Source: Aquisalimonas sp. 2447 (GTDB lineage: Bacteria > Pseudomonadota > Gammaproteobacteria > Nitrococcales > Aquisalimonadaceae). Taken from it: a stretch of 64,000 nt of DNA. The notes below the pieces were generated by a model that saw nothing but the letters and a program-made list of their open reading frames with translations, was not told where the DNA came from and did not search any database. Positions 53,189-60,704 of the stretch are shown here, in pieces; positions within the stretch are counted from its first letter, which is position 1, and every line of letters begins with the position of its first letter. Made by a program: the position numbers and the translations under genes. The stretch spans positions 2,758,501 through 2,822,500 of the forward strand of contig NZ_CP050695.1 in NCBI RefSeq assembly GCF_012044895.1. The letters are read 5' to 3'.

Positions 53189-54517
53189 CCACAGGCACAC
53201 CGCCACCGCAGCGATCACCGCCACCACGTCCGCCGTCAGCGCCGCCGCCAGGGTATGGCGGATCCGGCGAATCTGCACCGCCCCGAAGTACACCGCGATG
53301 ACATAGAAGGTGGTCTCCGTGGAACCCTGCAGGGTGGTCACAAGCATGCCGGTGTAGCTGTCGGGCCCCACCGCCGGATCATTGATGATGGATGCCATGA
53401 CACCGTAGGCCCCGGACCCGGACAGCGGCCGCAGCAGCGCCATGGGCAGGGCCTCCGCCGGCAGACCGAACTGCGCGGTGAAGCCGCCGATCCAGTGCAC
53501 CATGGCCTCCATGGCGCCGCTGGCCCGGAGCATGCCCACTGCCACGAGGATGGCCACCAGGTAGGGAATGATACGCACCGCCACCTGGAACCCCTCCTTG
53601 GCCCCTTCCACGAAGACCTCGTAGATACGGACCCCGCGGATCACCCCGTAGAGCAGAAAGAACACGATCAGGCCCGGGATGATCCAGGGCGCGATCACCC
53701 GCCCGTAGACGATGCTCAGCGGGATCAAGCTCAGCAGGCCAGCCAGGAACAGGTAGGACACCCACACCGGGTAGCCCGTCTGCGATGCCTCGGCCGCCTC
53801 GGCCATGGCGGGCTCCTGCTCCTGTTCCTCCGCCGCGGCGTCCGCTGTCACCTCCTCCGCGCCCCGGATTGCGTGGGGCACAGGATCCGGTGCCGGCACG
53901 GCGCTCAGGCGCTGGTAAGTCTTGGCGGCAATGACGGCGGCCACGGTGGCACAGGCGGTGGCGAACAGCGTCGACGGCAGGATGGCGGCAGGTTCAACGG
54001 ACCCGGACGCCGCCCGCAGGGCGATGACGCCGGTGGGCAGTAGCGTGATGCTGGAGGTGTTGATGGCCAGGAACAGCGCCATGCTGTTGGTGGCGGTGCC
54101 CTTGTGCGGGTTGAGCTTGTCCAGCTCCTGCATGGCGCGGATGCCGAAAGGCGTCGCGGCGTTACCCAGGCCCAGGGCATTGGCCGACATGTTCAGTATC
54201 ATGGCGCCCATGGCCGGGTGGTCCGGGGGCACATCCGGGAACAGGCGCGTCATCAGCGGCCGGATCAGGCGGGCGAGCACGGTGAGCATGCCGCCGGCCT
54301 CGGCCACTTTCATCAGCCCCAGGAACAGCGTCATCACACCGATCAGGCCGATGGCCAGCTCCACCGCACCACCGGCGGATTCCACCACCGCCTCGGAGAG
54401 CTCGGCCATGGGCGTGGTGGTCTCGGGGTCGTCGGGGTCGTCCGGCGAACGGTTGATCTGATGCCACGCGGCAGTGACGAACGCCACCAGCACGATCAAC
54501 AGGAAAACGACATTCAT
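53177..54517 (-). CDS. Fused SpmA/SpmB-type nucleoside-recognition (Gate) membrane protein
   Basis: The 446-residue membrane protein contains two Gate domains corresponding to SpmA and SpmB of Bacillus in one chain: the N-terminal half has MSANALGLGNAATPFGIRAM and INTSSITLLPTG, the C-terminal half GSGAYGVMASI and STETTFYVIAVYFG, joined by an acidic linker (residues about 210-240). This fused form is common in Gram-negative bacteria. The transported substrate is unknown. The start is ATG 54517. Confidence 0.9.
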   Translation of the reverse strand: MNVVFLLIVLVAFVTAAWHQINRSPDDPDDPETTTPMAELSEAVVESAGGAVELAIGLIGVMTLFLGLMKVAEAGGMLTVLARLIRPLMTRLFPDVPPDHPAMGAMILNMSANALGLGNAATPFGIRAMQELDKLNPHKGTATNSMALFLAINTSSITLLPTGVIALRAASGSVEPAAILPSTLFATACATVAAVIAAKTYQRLSAVPAPDPVPHAIRGAEEVTADAAAEEQEQEPAMAEAAEASQTGYPVWVSYLFLAGLLSLIPLSIVYGRVIAPWIIPGLIVFFLLYGVIRGVRIYEVFVEGAKEGFQVAVRIIPYLVAILVAVGMLRASGAMEAMVHWIGGFTAQFGLPAEALPMALLRPLSGSGAYGVMASIINDPAVGPDSYTGMLVTTLQGSTETTFYVIAVYFGAVQIRRIRHTLAAALTADVVAVIAAVAVCLWLFA

Positions 54518-54700
54518 GGGCCCACTCGGCCTCCGTGGCGGCGGGCCTGGCCGGCCCCATCGGCGTCAAGCGATGAAGGGTCAGCGCTACGGTGGCACCG
54601 CGTCAAGCAGGCATTCCGACGGCGATGACACCGGGGGTGGACCTGTGCCGGCTCTCGCGCCATGCTATCGCGCCGCACTCATCCCTATGGAGGTTCACGC

Positions 54701-55060
54701 ATGACCCGCGTGACGGGCTTTATCGTCTTCGCCGCCGCTGTGATCACGGCGCTCATCTTCGTCATCCTCGCCAGTTTCAACCGCATGCCGGAGCCTTACG
54801 CCAGCTGCGTCGACACTCACCGGGATCGCCCGGACGTCGCCCTGGAGGGGAGCTACGATACGGACCTGGTCCTGGACGAGGACGCCTCCAGCGTCGAGGA
54901 AGGCAGCCATGACGGCATCGGCTTCCGCATCATTGTCGCCGATGTGGCCCCCGCGTCACGCGCCGCGGGTCCGGGTGTCACCCTGACCTGCTACGAAGTG
55001 GACGGCCATGGCAGCCTGCTGTTGGACGAGGAGACCTTCCGGGACATGGTGGGGATGTAG
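54701..55060 (+). CDS. Small membrane-anchored protein of unknown function
   Basis: The 119-residue protein begins with one membrane helix (about 5-25) followed by an acidic periplasmic part with two Cys (SC.. near 36 and TC near 97) that could form a disulfide. No family is recognised. The ATG at 54701 follows a TATGGAGG ribosome site, better than the frame start at 54662. It is a single gene, convergent with the thioredoxin-like gene. Confidence 0.65.
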   Translation: MTRVTGFIVFAAAVITALIFVILASFNRMPEPYASCVDTHRDRPDVALEGSYDTDLVLDEDASSVEEGSHDGIGFRIIVADVAPASRAAGPGVTLTCYEVDGHGSLLLDEETFRDMVGM

Positions 55061-55070
55061 GCCTAGTGTC

Positions 55071-55430
55071 CTACGCCTCACCCAATGACCGGAACGCGCG
55101 ACGGAGTTCGTCGGTGGAACGCACGCCCTCCAGAATCCGATGAACCTCGCCGGAGCCGTCGAACAGCACCAGGGTCACGTGCGAGACGTCGTGTTCCCGC
55201 GCAAACCGTCTGCCTTCACTTGAGTCAATATCGACAACGCGGAAATCCATGCGATCGCTGAATTCCGGATAGGCGCTCTCCACGTTGCTCAGCAGGCGAC
55301 GACACGTCGGACAACCGTGGTCGTGAACCTGCACGATCACCGGCTTCCCGTCGCCAATCACGCTGATGTCCGCACGCGCCTCCCTGGAACCCCATTCCAT
55401 GCCCAACCAGATTGCCGGGATGCTCAGCAC
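55071..55430 (-). CDS. Thioredoxin-like protein with CPTC motif
   Basis: The 119-residue product contains a thioredoxin fold with active site HGCPTCRRLL. The 5' end is uncertain. The frame stays open upstream and encodes a convincing membrane or signal segment before GTG 55430 (GFLGLAVLSIPAIWLG), but no ATG, GTG or TTG lies there in frame before a stop; an AGGAGG sits just upstream of an ATT codon (about 55460). The protein is therefore probably longer and exported, perhaps with a rare start codon. It lies next to the Glu/Gly-tail peptide locus on the opposite strand to the first peptide. Confidence 0.7.
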   Translation of the reverse strand: MLSIPAIWLGMEWGSREARADISVIGDGKPVIVQVHDHGCPTCRRLLSNVESAYPEFSDRMDFRVVDIDSSEGRRFAREHDVSHVTLVLFDGSGEVHRILEGVRSTDELRRAFRSLGEA

Positions 55431-55588
55431 CGCGAGCCCGAGGAAACCCTGAATCCCTCCTGACAGCGCTGTTCCGGCGCAACCGCAATAGTTGCGGTCA
55501 ATGTGTCACCAGGGCAGTCACATTTCCCTGGAAACCGTACAAGCATGACGCCTCCGAACTGCGTGCAGTCCTCTCCAAGAGGTGTCCC

Positions 55589-55789
55589 ATGGGCAGCGAA
55601 GACAGCAAGCGCCGTGAACTGGCCAGAACCCTGGCGAAAGGTTTGGCGTACTCAGCGCCACTGATCGTGGCCGTTTCGCCGGCGTCGCCTCGGTGCACGC
55701 CATACTCGGCGATGCCACCGGCGCTGGCCGCGGCCATTACATGGCCGAAGCCGAGGGTGAAGGCCGAAGGGGAGGCTGAGAGCCGTTGA
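55589..55789 (+). pseudogene. Second Glu/Gly-tail peptide gene, apparently frame-disrupted
   Basis: Read from the ATG at 55589 the product is 66 residues: SEDSKRRELARTLAKGLAYSAPLIVAV near the start is clearly related to the leader of the intact peptide at 55883-56131 (SKDSRQTLKGTLARGLIYSAPLML). After VAV the frame becomes Pro/Arg-rich and ends KAEGEAESR. If one base were inserted at about 55676 the other frame would give FAGVASVHAILGD, then MAEAEGEG-RRGG and a stop at 55779, matching the hydrophobic helix and AEAEGEG of the intact copy. A good ribosome site (AAGAGG) precedes the ATG. It is either a frameshifted pseudogene, a sequencing error, or a truncated variant. Confidence 0.6.
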
Positions 55790-55822
55790 GGAAGCGCTGC
55801 TCAGCCCCGCAGGGCGCTTCCT
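55789..55822 (+). terminator. Hairpin after the disrupted peptide gene
   Basis: A 9-bp stem (AGGAAGCGC / GCGCTTCCT) with a 16-base loop begins at the end of the disrupted peptide gene, followed by TTGAC. It is likely the terminator for the plus-strand copy. Confidence 0.55.
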
Positions 55823-55839
55823 TGACACTGCAGGAATAA

Positions 55840-55866
55840 CATCTCCCCGGGATGCCCGGGGAGATG
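55840..55866 (-). terminator. Terminator of the intact peptide gene
   Basis: A perfect 12-bp stem (CATCTCCCCGGG and its complement) with a three-base loop lies 17 bases past the stop of the minus-strand peptide gene, followed on that strand by TTATTCC. It separates the two convergent peptide genes. Confidence 0.7.
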
Positions 55867-55882
55867 TGCGGTGCGTCGGCGA

Positions 55883-56131
55883 TCAGGCTTCGCCTTCGGC
55901 TTCTCCCTCGCCCTCGCCTTCACCCTCGCCTGCGCCTTCACCCTCGGCTTCAGCGACGACGATCTGGTCCGTCTGCTCGACGTCCGCAGCACCGAGTTCG
56001 GCGGGGCTGGTCTCGCTGGCCACCGCCTGGCCTGCGCCATACGCGGCAACAAGCATCAGCGGCGCAGAATAGATCAGCCCGCGGGCGAGGGTTCCCTTCA
56101 AGGTCTGACGACTGTCTTTTGACTGTGACAT
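55883..56131 (-). CDS. Exported peptide with alternating Glu-Gly/Ala C-terminal tail; probable substrate of the adjacent TTL-like ligase
   Basis: The 82-residue peptide has a basic, amphipathic start (MSQSKDSRQTLKGTLARG), one hydrophobic segment (about 18-38) ending in a possible signal-peptidase site (AVA-SE), a short linker, and a tail from 61 to 82 in which every odd residue except 67 is Glu and the residues between are Gly or Ala. The tail recalls the Glu-rich tubulin C-terminus that TTL-family enzymes modify. It is divergent from the TTL-PqqD-like gene 178 bases away. The ATG at 56131 has GGAGGAG, so it is well translated. No known peptide family is recognised; a low-complexity protein without this role remains possible. 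Confidence 0.75.
   Translation of the reverse strand: MSQSKDSRQTLKGTLARGLIYSAPLMLVAAYGAGQAVASETSPAELGAADVEQTDQIVVAEAEGEGAGEGEGEGEGEAEGEA
55886..55951 (-). repeat. Six-base tandem repeat encoding the Glu-Gly tail
   Basis: Sixty-six bases of degenerate hexamer repeat (GAGGGC/GAAGGC type on the coding strand) encode residues 61-82 of the peptide. Mixed GAA/GAG and GGC/GGT codon use indicates selection at the protein level rather than recent slippage, yet such a tract can also expand and contract. Confidence 0.8.
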
Positions 56132-56236
56132 TCACTCCTCCTTCGGTTGCATCACGGCACATCGTACCGTCGCACGCCGCAAAGACGGCGTCATTAGAGT
56201 ATTGATGAGTATCCGCGGCAACGATATACGGGATTC

Positions 56237-56271
56237 AACGTACATGAGAGGCAGGCGTAAAGTGGTACGTT
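56237..56271. promoter_or_regulatory. Inverted repeat in divergent promoter of peptide and TTL-like genes
   Basis: AACGTAC (56237-56243) and GTACGTT (56265-56271) are perfect 7-base inverted arms 21 bases apart in the 178-base region between the divergent peptide and ligase genes. This could be a shared operator coordinating both. No regulator gene is adjacent. Confidence 0.4.
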
Positions 56272-56309
56272 CACCGTAACGCAGCCCGGGACAAGGGGGG
56301 AGCCGGACC

Positions 56310-58772
56310 ATGGTGTCGCAGACGCGGAAGCAGAAATACTGGCTTGGCGGCAAGCGCGAGGCGGCCCAGGACCGCTTCTTTCTTGAAGCCCTGGACCGGG
56401 CGCTGTGGACCGAGGGCGACGCCGATGACTGGGATACCTGCTGGTACACCGGCATGCCGGACAAATCCGCCTTCCGGCAACTCGATGCCACCCGGACCAT
56501 CAACCATATTCCGGGCAACAACGGGCTCACCATCAAGAGCAACCTCTATCGCACGCTCGCGGAAATGCATGAGCGCATTGCGGCCCAGGAGGGGCATGAC
56601 AGCGAGGCCGCCCGCCGGCTTCGCTTCTTCCCGAAAGTCTACTCCATGCCCACCGAGTATCACGCCCTCCAAGAGGCGGCCCGGGACAACCCCGCGGCAC
56701 ACTGGATTCTGAAACCGAAGAATGCGGCACGCGGCAAGGGGATCTCCGTCCTGGAGGACGTGGCGCTGGCGCCGCTGGACAACGCCTCCATGGTCCAGGC
56801 CTACGTGGGCAATCCCCACACCATGTGGGGGCACAAGTACGTCCTCAGGCTGTATGCGGTGATCACCTCCGTGGTGCCCCTGCGGGTGTACCTGTACGAA
56901 GAGGGCTCGGCCAAGCTGGCGTCGGCACCCTACGATCCGGAGCACTTCGACAACGTTTACGCCCACCTGACCAACCCGGACGTCAACGCCACCAACACGG
57001 AGAGTGAGTCGCCGGTGGTGTTCCGCAGCCTGGCCAGTTACCGGCAATGGCTGCGCGATGACGGCCATGACGACGAAAAGCTTTTCGCACGCCTGCGGGA
57101 CATGGTGGCGCTGACGGCCATCGGGGTACGCGAGCGCATGCGCAACCGCCTGGCGGAGATCGATGCGGATACCTCCGGATGTTACGAACTGCTGGGATTC
57201 GACTGCCTGGTGGATGCGGATCTGAACCCGTGGATTCTGGAATGCAATCTGAGCCCCTCCCTGGAAGTCTGTGCCGCCCCGAAGGATGGCGGAGACGTGG
57301 AGGAGCAGACCAAGCGCCGACTGGTCGCCGATCTCGTACATCTGCTGAATCTGAACGGGACCACATCCGACGCCGACGGCATCGACGACCCGGTTGCGCG
57401 ACTGCGTGCCGTCGCCGAGGGAGAACTGGCCCGCGCCGGCGACTACACACGCGTCTACCCCAATGCCGATCCCGCGGCCTACCTGCCCTTCTTTCCCCTG
57501 CCACGTCACGCGGATCTCGTGCTGGCGGACGCAGTGACGGGAACCGCGCCGCGGCCCTCGGTCAGGCCCCATAGGGTCCAGGAAATCATTGGCGAGGGCC
57601 GCCTCGGTCTCTACGGTGAACGGGACGGCACCCTGTATACACCCAATGACGTGGCGGCGTGGATCTGGTTGCAGGCCACCGACGGCATGGCGGCGGACGA
57701 CATCGCCGACAGCATTCTCGAGGCCCAGCGGCAGGCCGGGCAGCCCGCGGACGACTGGACCGTGCGCCAGCAGGTCTGGGATGTGCTGGCAGACTCCGCC
57801 GTGTCCGGCCTGCTGCTGCAGCACGCCGCGACCGACGCGACCGAAGCCGCGGACAACCACCAGCGGGACAACGCCGCATCCGGGCAGACCGACGGCCAGC
57901 CCTCATCCTTCTGCGTGATCGCCGGTGAACGCATGTTCCGGATCATGCTGCCCGACGAGGCTGTCGCGGCGCGGGTCGCGCCGGTATTCCCGGCCGCATC
58001 CGCGGACACCCCCCCGGAAGAGACGCTCTCGGTGCTTCGCTCCGGACGCGGTTATGCGGTGGCCGATGGCGCCGGCATCCAGGCCGACGGCCTGCGTCTG
58101 GCGCAGGTGGCCCCCGTCCTCCGGCAGCTGTTGCTGGCGAGGGGGCCGGCCCGTGCCGATGCGCTCACCCTGGACGGCGTGCTGGTCCCCCTCGGGGACA
58201 GGGATGCAACCGGCCGGGCCGGTACCGCGGTGCTGGTCACCAGCCGGGACCCCGCCCTGGCAGGCAGTACGGCGACAATGCTGGCCGGCGCCCTGGCGAG
58301 CGCCCCCTGCAGCGGCGGCATCCACCTTGGAGCCGACCGGGATCCGGCCCGCGCCGCCGGGCTGCCGCTGCTGCTGCAACGCGGTCTCCATGCGGCCCCG
58401 ACAACCGACCACGGAGCGCGCCACATTCATCAGACCCGGGCCGGGGCCACGGTGGACATGCTGGCTCCGCCGCGGTCGCCGGAGGCGTCCGGCTACACCG
58501 TAACCACGGTCCTGGTGGCAGGCACGGGTGCCTCCGGGGGCGCCGGCGATAGCCTGCAACCGGCGGACCGGCTGGACGTTCTATCCGCCATGCTGCCGGT
58601 ACTCAACCGTGACGGCGGCCATCCCCCGTCCTGCAGCCAGCTCGACGGGCTGAGCCAGCGCCTGGATGAATGGGAGCTGCTGACCCTGGACGTCACCGAT
58701 GCGGCAACCGCCCGGCAAGCCCTCGAGGGCTGGATCACCGCGGACACGAACGCGATTGCCGAATCCTCATGA
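56310..58772 (+). CDS. Tubulin-tyrosine-ligase-like ATP-grasp protein fused to PqqD-like and HprK-like regions
   Basis: The 820-residue protein has three parts. Residues 1-345 are a TTL-family ATP-grasp domain: WILKPKNAARGKGISVL (132-148, nucleotide-binding lysine and glycine loop), YVLRLYAVIT (177-186), and YELLGFDCLVDADLNPWILE then CNLSPSLE (292-319) with the Mg ligands Asp298, Glu311 and Asn313. Residues about 424-505 look like a PqqD/RRE domain (YTPNDVAAWIWLQATDGMAA then DDIADSIL and DVLADSAVSGLLL), the fold that binds RiPP leader peptides. Residues about 530-700 resemble the HprK-like kinase region that often follows PqqD, but its P-loop (SRDPALAGST) lacks the lysine. The rest is unassigned. 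TTL enzymes form amide bonds onto peptide tails, and the divergent gene encodes a Glu-tailed peptide. The ATG at 56310 has GGGGGGAG upstream. Confidence 0.8.
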   Translation: MVSQTRKQKYWLGGKREAAQDRFFLEALDRALWTEGDADDWDTCWYTGMPDKSAFRQLDATRTINHIPGNNGLTIKSNLYRTLAEMHERIAAQEGHDSEAARRLRFFPKVYSMPTEYHALQEAARDNPAAHWILKPKNAARGKGISVLEDVALAPLDNASMVQAYVGNPHTMWGHKYVLRLYAVITSVVPLRVYLYEEGSAKLASAPYDPEHFDNVYAHLTNPDVNATNTESESPVVFRSLASYRQWLRDDGHDDEKLFARLRDMVALTAIGVRERMRNRLAEIDADTSGCYELLGFDCLVDADLNPWILECNLSPSLEVCAAPKDGGDVEEQTKRRLVADLVHLLNLNGTTSDADGIDDPVARLRAVAEGELARAGDYTRVYPNADPAAYLPFFPLPRHADLVLADAVTGTAPRPSVRPHRVQEIIGEGRLGLYGERDGTLYTPNDVAAWIWLQATDGMAADDIADSILEAQRQAGQPADDWTVRQQVWDVLADSAVSGLLLQHAATDATEAADNHQRDNAASGQTDGQPSSFCVIAGERMFRIMLPDEAVAARVAPVFPAASADTPPEETLSVLRSGRGYAVADGAGIQADGLRLAQVAPVLRQLLLARGPARADALTLDGVLVPLGDRDATGRAGTAVLVTSRDPALAGSTATMLAGALASAPCSGGIHLGADRDPARAAGLPLLLQRGLHAAPTTDHGARHIHQTRAGATVDMLAPPRSPEASGYTVTTVLVAGTGASGGAGDSLQPADRLDVLSAMLPVLNRDGGHPPSCSQLDGLSQRLDEWELLTLDVTDAATARQALEGWITADTNAIAESS

Positions 58773-58888
58773 TCCGCCTGCTGACCGCGCTTGCCCGGCT
58801 GCTGGCACGGGCTCTTCCGATTGCCCTTTCCATGACGCACCCAGGCCCGGCATCCCACCGACGCCCAAAGCTGCCGGGGATCGGGTGA
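58769..58888 (+). CDS. Possible 39-residue peptide coupled to the TTL-like gene
   Basis: An ATG overlaps the stop of the TTL-like gene (ATGA) and opens 39 codons. The product starts with an amphipathic, Arg/Leu-rich helix (RLLTALARLLARALPIAL) and ends in a basic Pro-rich tail. The overlap is the usual form of translational coupling in this window, which is the only reason to list it. It may be spurious. Confidence 0.3.
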   Translation: MIRLLTALARLLARALPIALSMTHPGPASHRRPKLPGIG

Positions 58889-58963
58889 GGGAAAGGCGCG
58901 GCAGGTTCTATGGTCATGTCGAATCGATCTTGTCGGCAGCCTGTTGCGGCGTCATGCGGCCCG

Positions 58964-58969
58964 TATAAT
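58964..58969 (+). promoter_or_regulatory. -10 box of rhodanese gene
   Basis: A perfect TATAAT lies 35 bases before the ATG of the sulfurtransferase gene. The matching -35 is weak (TGTTGC, 16 bases upstream), so an activator may be needed. Confidence 0.5.
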
Positions 58970-59004
58970 GGACTTATCATTCCCGAGCACACGAGGGGTC
59001 AACC

Positions 59005-59937
59005 ATGCATCGCACACTCCTGAGATCGACGCTGTTGCTGCTGATCCTGCTCCCGCTCGCCGCCGGCGCCCGCTCCATGGAGCCTCTGGTCTCCGTGGAC
59101 TGGCTGGACCAGGAGCTGGGCGCGGACGATCTGGTCGTGGTGGACATCCGCAGCGACATCGACGGCGGTGACCGCCAGGCCTTCGAGGAAGCGCACATCC
59201 CTGGTGCCGTGTACAGCAACTACGTCACGGCCGGCTGGCGACAGGACGAGGACGGTGTACCCGGGAAACTCCCGCCGGAGGACAAGCTGGCGGAGTTGAT
59301 CGGCTCCCTGGGTATCGACAATGACACCGACGTGGTCATCGTCCCGGCGGGCGTGGGTTCCACGGACTTCGGCAGCGCCGCCCGGGTGTACTGGACGTTC
59401 AAGGTCCTGGGCCACGATCGTGTCGCCATTCTCAACGGCGGGCACAAGGCCTGGGTGGAGGCCGGCAAGCCCACCGAGTCCGGCTGGAACGAGCCGCGCC
59501 AGGCCAGTTTCGAGCCGGCGTTCCGGCCGGAACTCCTGGCCGACGCGGACGACGTGAACGCCGCCCGGGATGCCGGCATCCAGCTGGTGGATAACCGCCC
59601 GGCGAATCAGTTCCTGGGCGAGGAGAAGCACCCCGCGGCGCAGGCCGCCGGCACCATCCCTGAAGCGGTGAATCTCGAACAGCAGACGCTGACCCGGGAA
59701 GGTTCCGCGTTCATGGTGGACCGCGACACCCTCGACGCCCTGATGGACCAGGCCCGTGTCAGCGCGGACCAGCAGACCATCACCTTCTGCAACACCGGGC
59801 ACTGGGCGGCCATGGGCTGGTTCGCCCTGAGCGAGATTGCCGGCCAGGACGACGTCGCCATGTACGACGGCTCCATGGTGGAATGGTCGCAGGACGAAAA
59901 CCGCCCACTGCAGAGCGCGGGCCTGTTCGGCAACTGA
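59005..59937 (+). CDS. Exported thiosulfate sulfurtransferase (double rhodanese)
   Basis: The 310-residue protein has a Sec signal peptide (cleavage near AGA-RS) and two rhodanese domains; the second carries the catalytic Cys in TFCNTGHWAAMG. It probably moves sulfane sulfur from thiosulfate to cyanide or a thiol in the periplasm. The N-terminal domain lacks a catalytic Cys (VIVPAGVGSTDFG), as usual. GAGGGG precedes the ATG. Confidence 0.9.
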   Translation: MHRTLLRSTLLLLILLPLAAGARSMEPLVSVDWLDQELGADDLVVVDIRSDIDGGDRQAFEEAHIPGAVYSNYVTAGWRQDEDGVPGKLPPEDKLAELIGSLGIDNDTDVVIVPAGVGSTDFGSAARVYWTFKVLGHDRVAILNGGHKAWVEAGKPTESGWNEPRQASFEPAFRPELLADADDVNAARDAGIQLVDNRPANQFLGEEKHPAAQAAGTIPEAVNLEQQTLTREGSAFMVDRDTLDALMDQARVSADQQTITFCNTGHWAAMGWFALSEIAGQDDVAMYDGSMVEWSQDENRPLQSAGLFGN

Positions 59938-59968
59938 TTCGTGGTCAGGCAGTGAAGCCTGAAAAGGG

Positions 59969-60007
59969 CGTGGGTTGGCCGGAATTCGATGCCATCGTCA
60001 ACCCACG
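59969..60007. terminator. Inverted repeat between rhodanese and DinB genes
   Basis: CGTGGGTTG and CAACCCACG form a 9-bp stem with a 21-base loop between the two convergent genes. A smaller CAGGC/GCCTG hairpin followed by AAAA lies just before it at 59946-59964. Together they can end both transcripts. Confidence 0.45.
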
Positions 60008-60031
60008 GCATATGTCTGGCAGGGGTCTCGA

Positions 60032-60616
60032 CTAGACGTTACTCGCGGCGCGGACAACCTGATCGCCTCCCCCGGGTTCCCGCTCGCGCTGCTTTTCCGC
60101 TCCCAGATAACGCCGCGTTGAAGGTGCCACACCGAATCCTTCCGGCACGTTGATGCCCGCGAGGCTCGCCATAACCCCGATAAGCGCCATGTGATGGATA
60201 CTGTGACTTTGCAAAAAAGCAAGTTCGCGCGAGAGGCTTGTGTCCAGCCAGTGGTCCTCGAGGCCATGGGAGCAATCGATGACATGTCGTACCCTGATGA
60301 GAGTGTCATCGACGGCGCGCTGCCGCATCCCCTCGAAGCTGTTGATGACATCATCAAGGCGCTCAATGGCAAGAGTGCGCATAGTCTCGGTCCGGACATC
60401 CCGCTGACGGGCGTGGAAATCAACCGTGCCACCGGGCGCCGCAAGAAGTGCCTCCGCATGTTCGATGGTATGGCGGACCTGCTCACCAATGGTGCTGCCG
60501 TAGCAAGGGTCAGCAGCGGAGTTGAAGGCATCATCGTCGAGACGTAACAAAAGGCCTGTCAGGCCCTGAAGGATCTCGGCGTTCTCGGCAAGCAGGCGGT
60601 CGACGAGCTCAGACAT
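60032..60616 (-). CDS. DinB-family (YfiT-like) metalloprotein
   Basis: The 194-residue four-helix protein has the DinB triad of metal His: one in GEQVRHTIEHAEALL and two in the HSIHHMALIG segment. DinB proteins include thiol-dependent transferases and many with unknown substrates. Start at ATG 60616 or GTG 60619. It is preceded by an inverted repeat about 90 bases upstream and lies downstream of the two-component system. Confidence 0.8.
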   Translation of the reverse strand: MSELVDRLLAENAEILQGLTGLLLRLDDDAFNSAADPCYGSTIGEQVRHTIEHAEALLAAPGGTVDFHARQRDVRTETMRTLAIERLDDVINSFEGMRQRAVDDTLIRVRHVIDCSHGLEDHWLDTSLSRELAFLQSHSIHHMALIGVMASLAGINVPEGFGVAPSTRRYLGAEKQREREPGGGDQVVRAASNV

Positions 60617-60704
60617 CACTCCCCCTGGGTTGGGTCAGGCACCGGCTGAAGTCGATTCCCGGGCCATGCCAGACACAATATAACGACCCCCGTATTGCAC
60701 CCCA

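Noticed and set aside
54518-54700. Looked for a small RNA or gene in the 183-base gap
   Set aside because: No stem with U tract and no frame with a good ribosome site apart from that of the next gene.
55886-55951. Considered as a CRISPR or non-coding minisatellite
   Set aside because: Repeats are six bases, degenerate and in frame with a well-started gene; there are no spacers.
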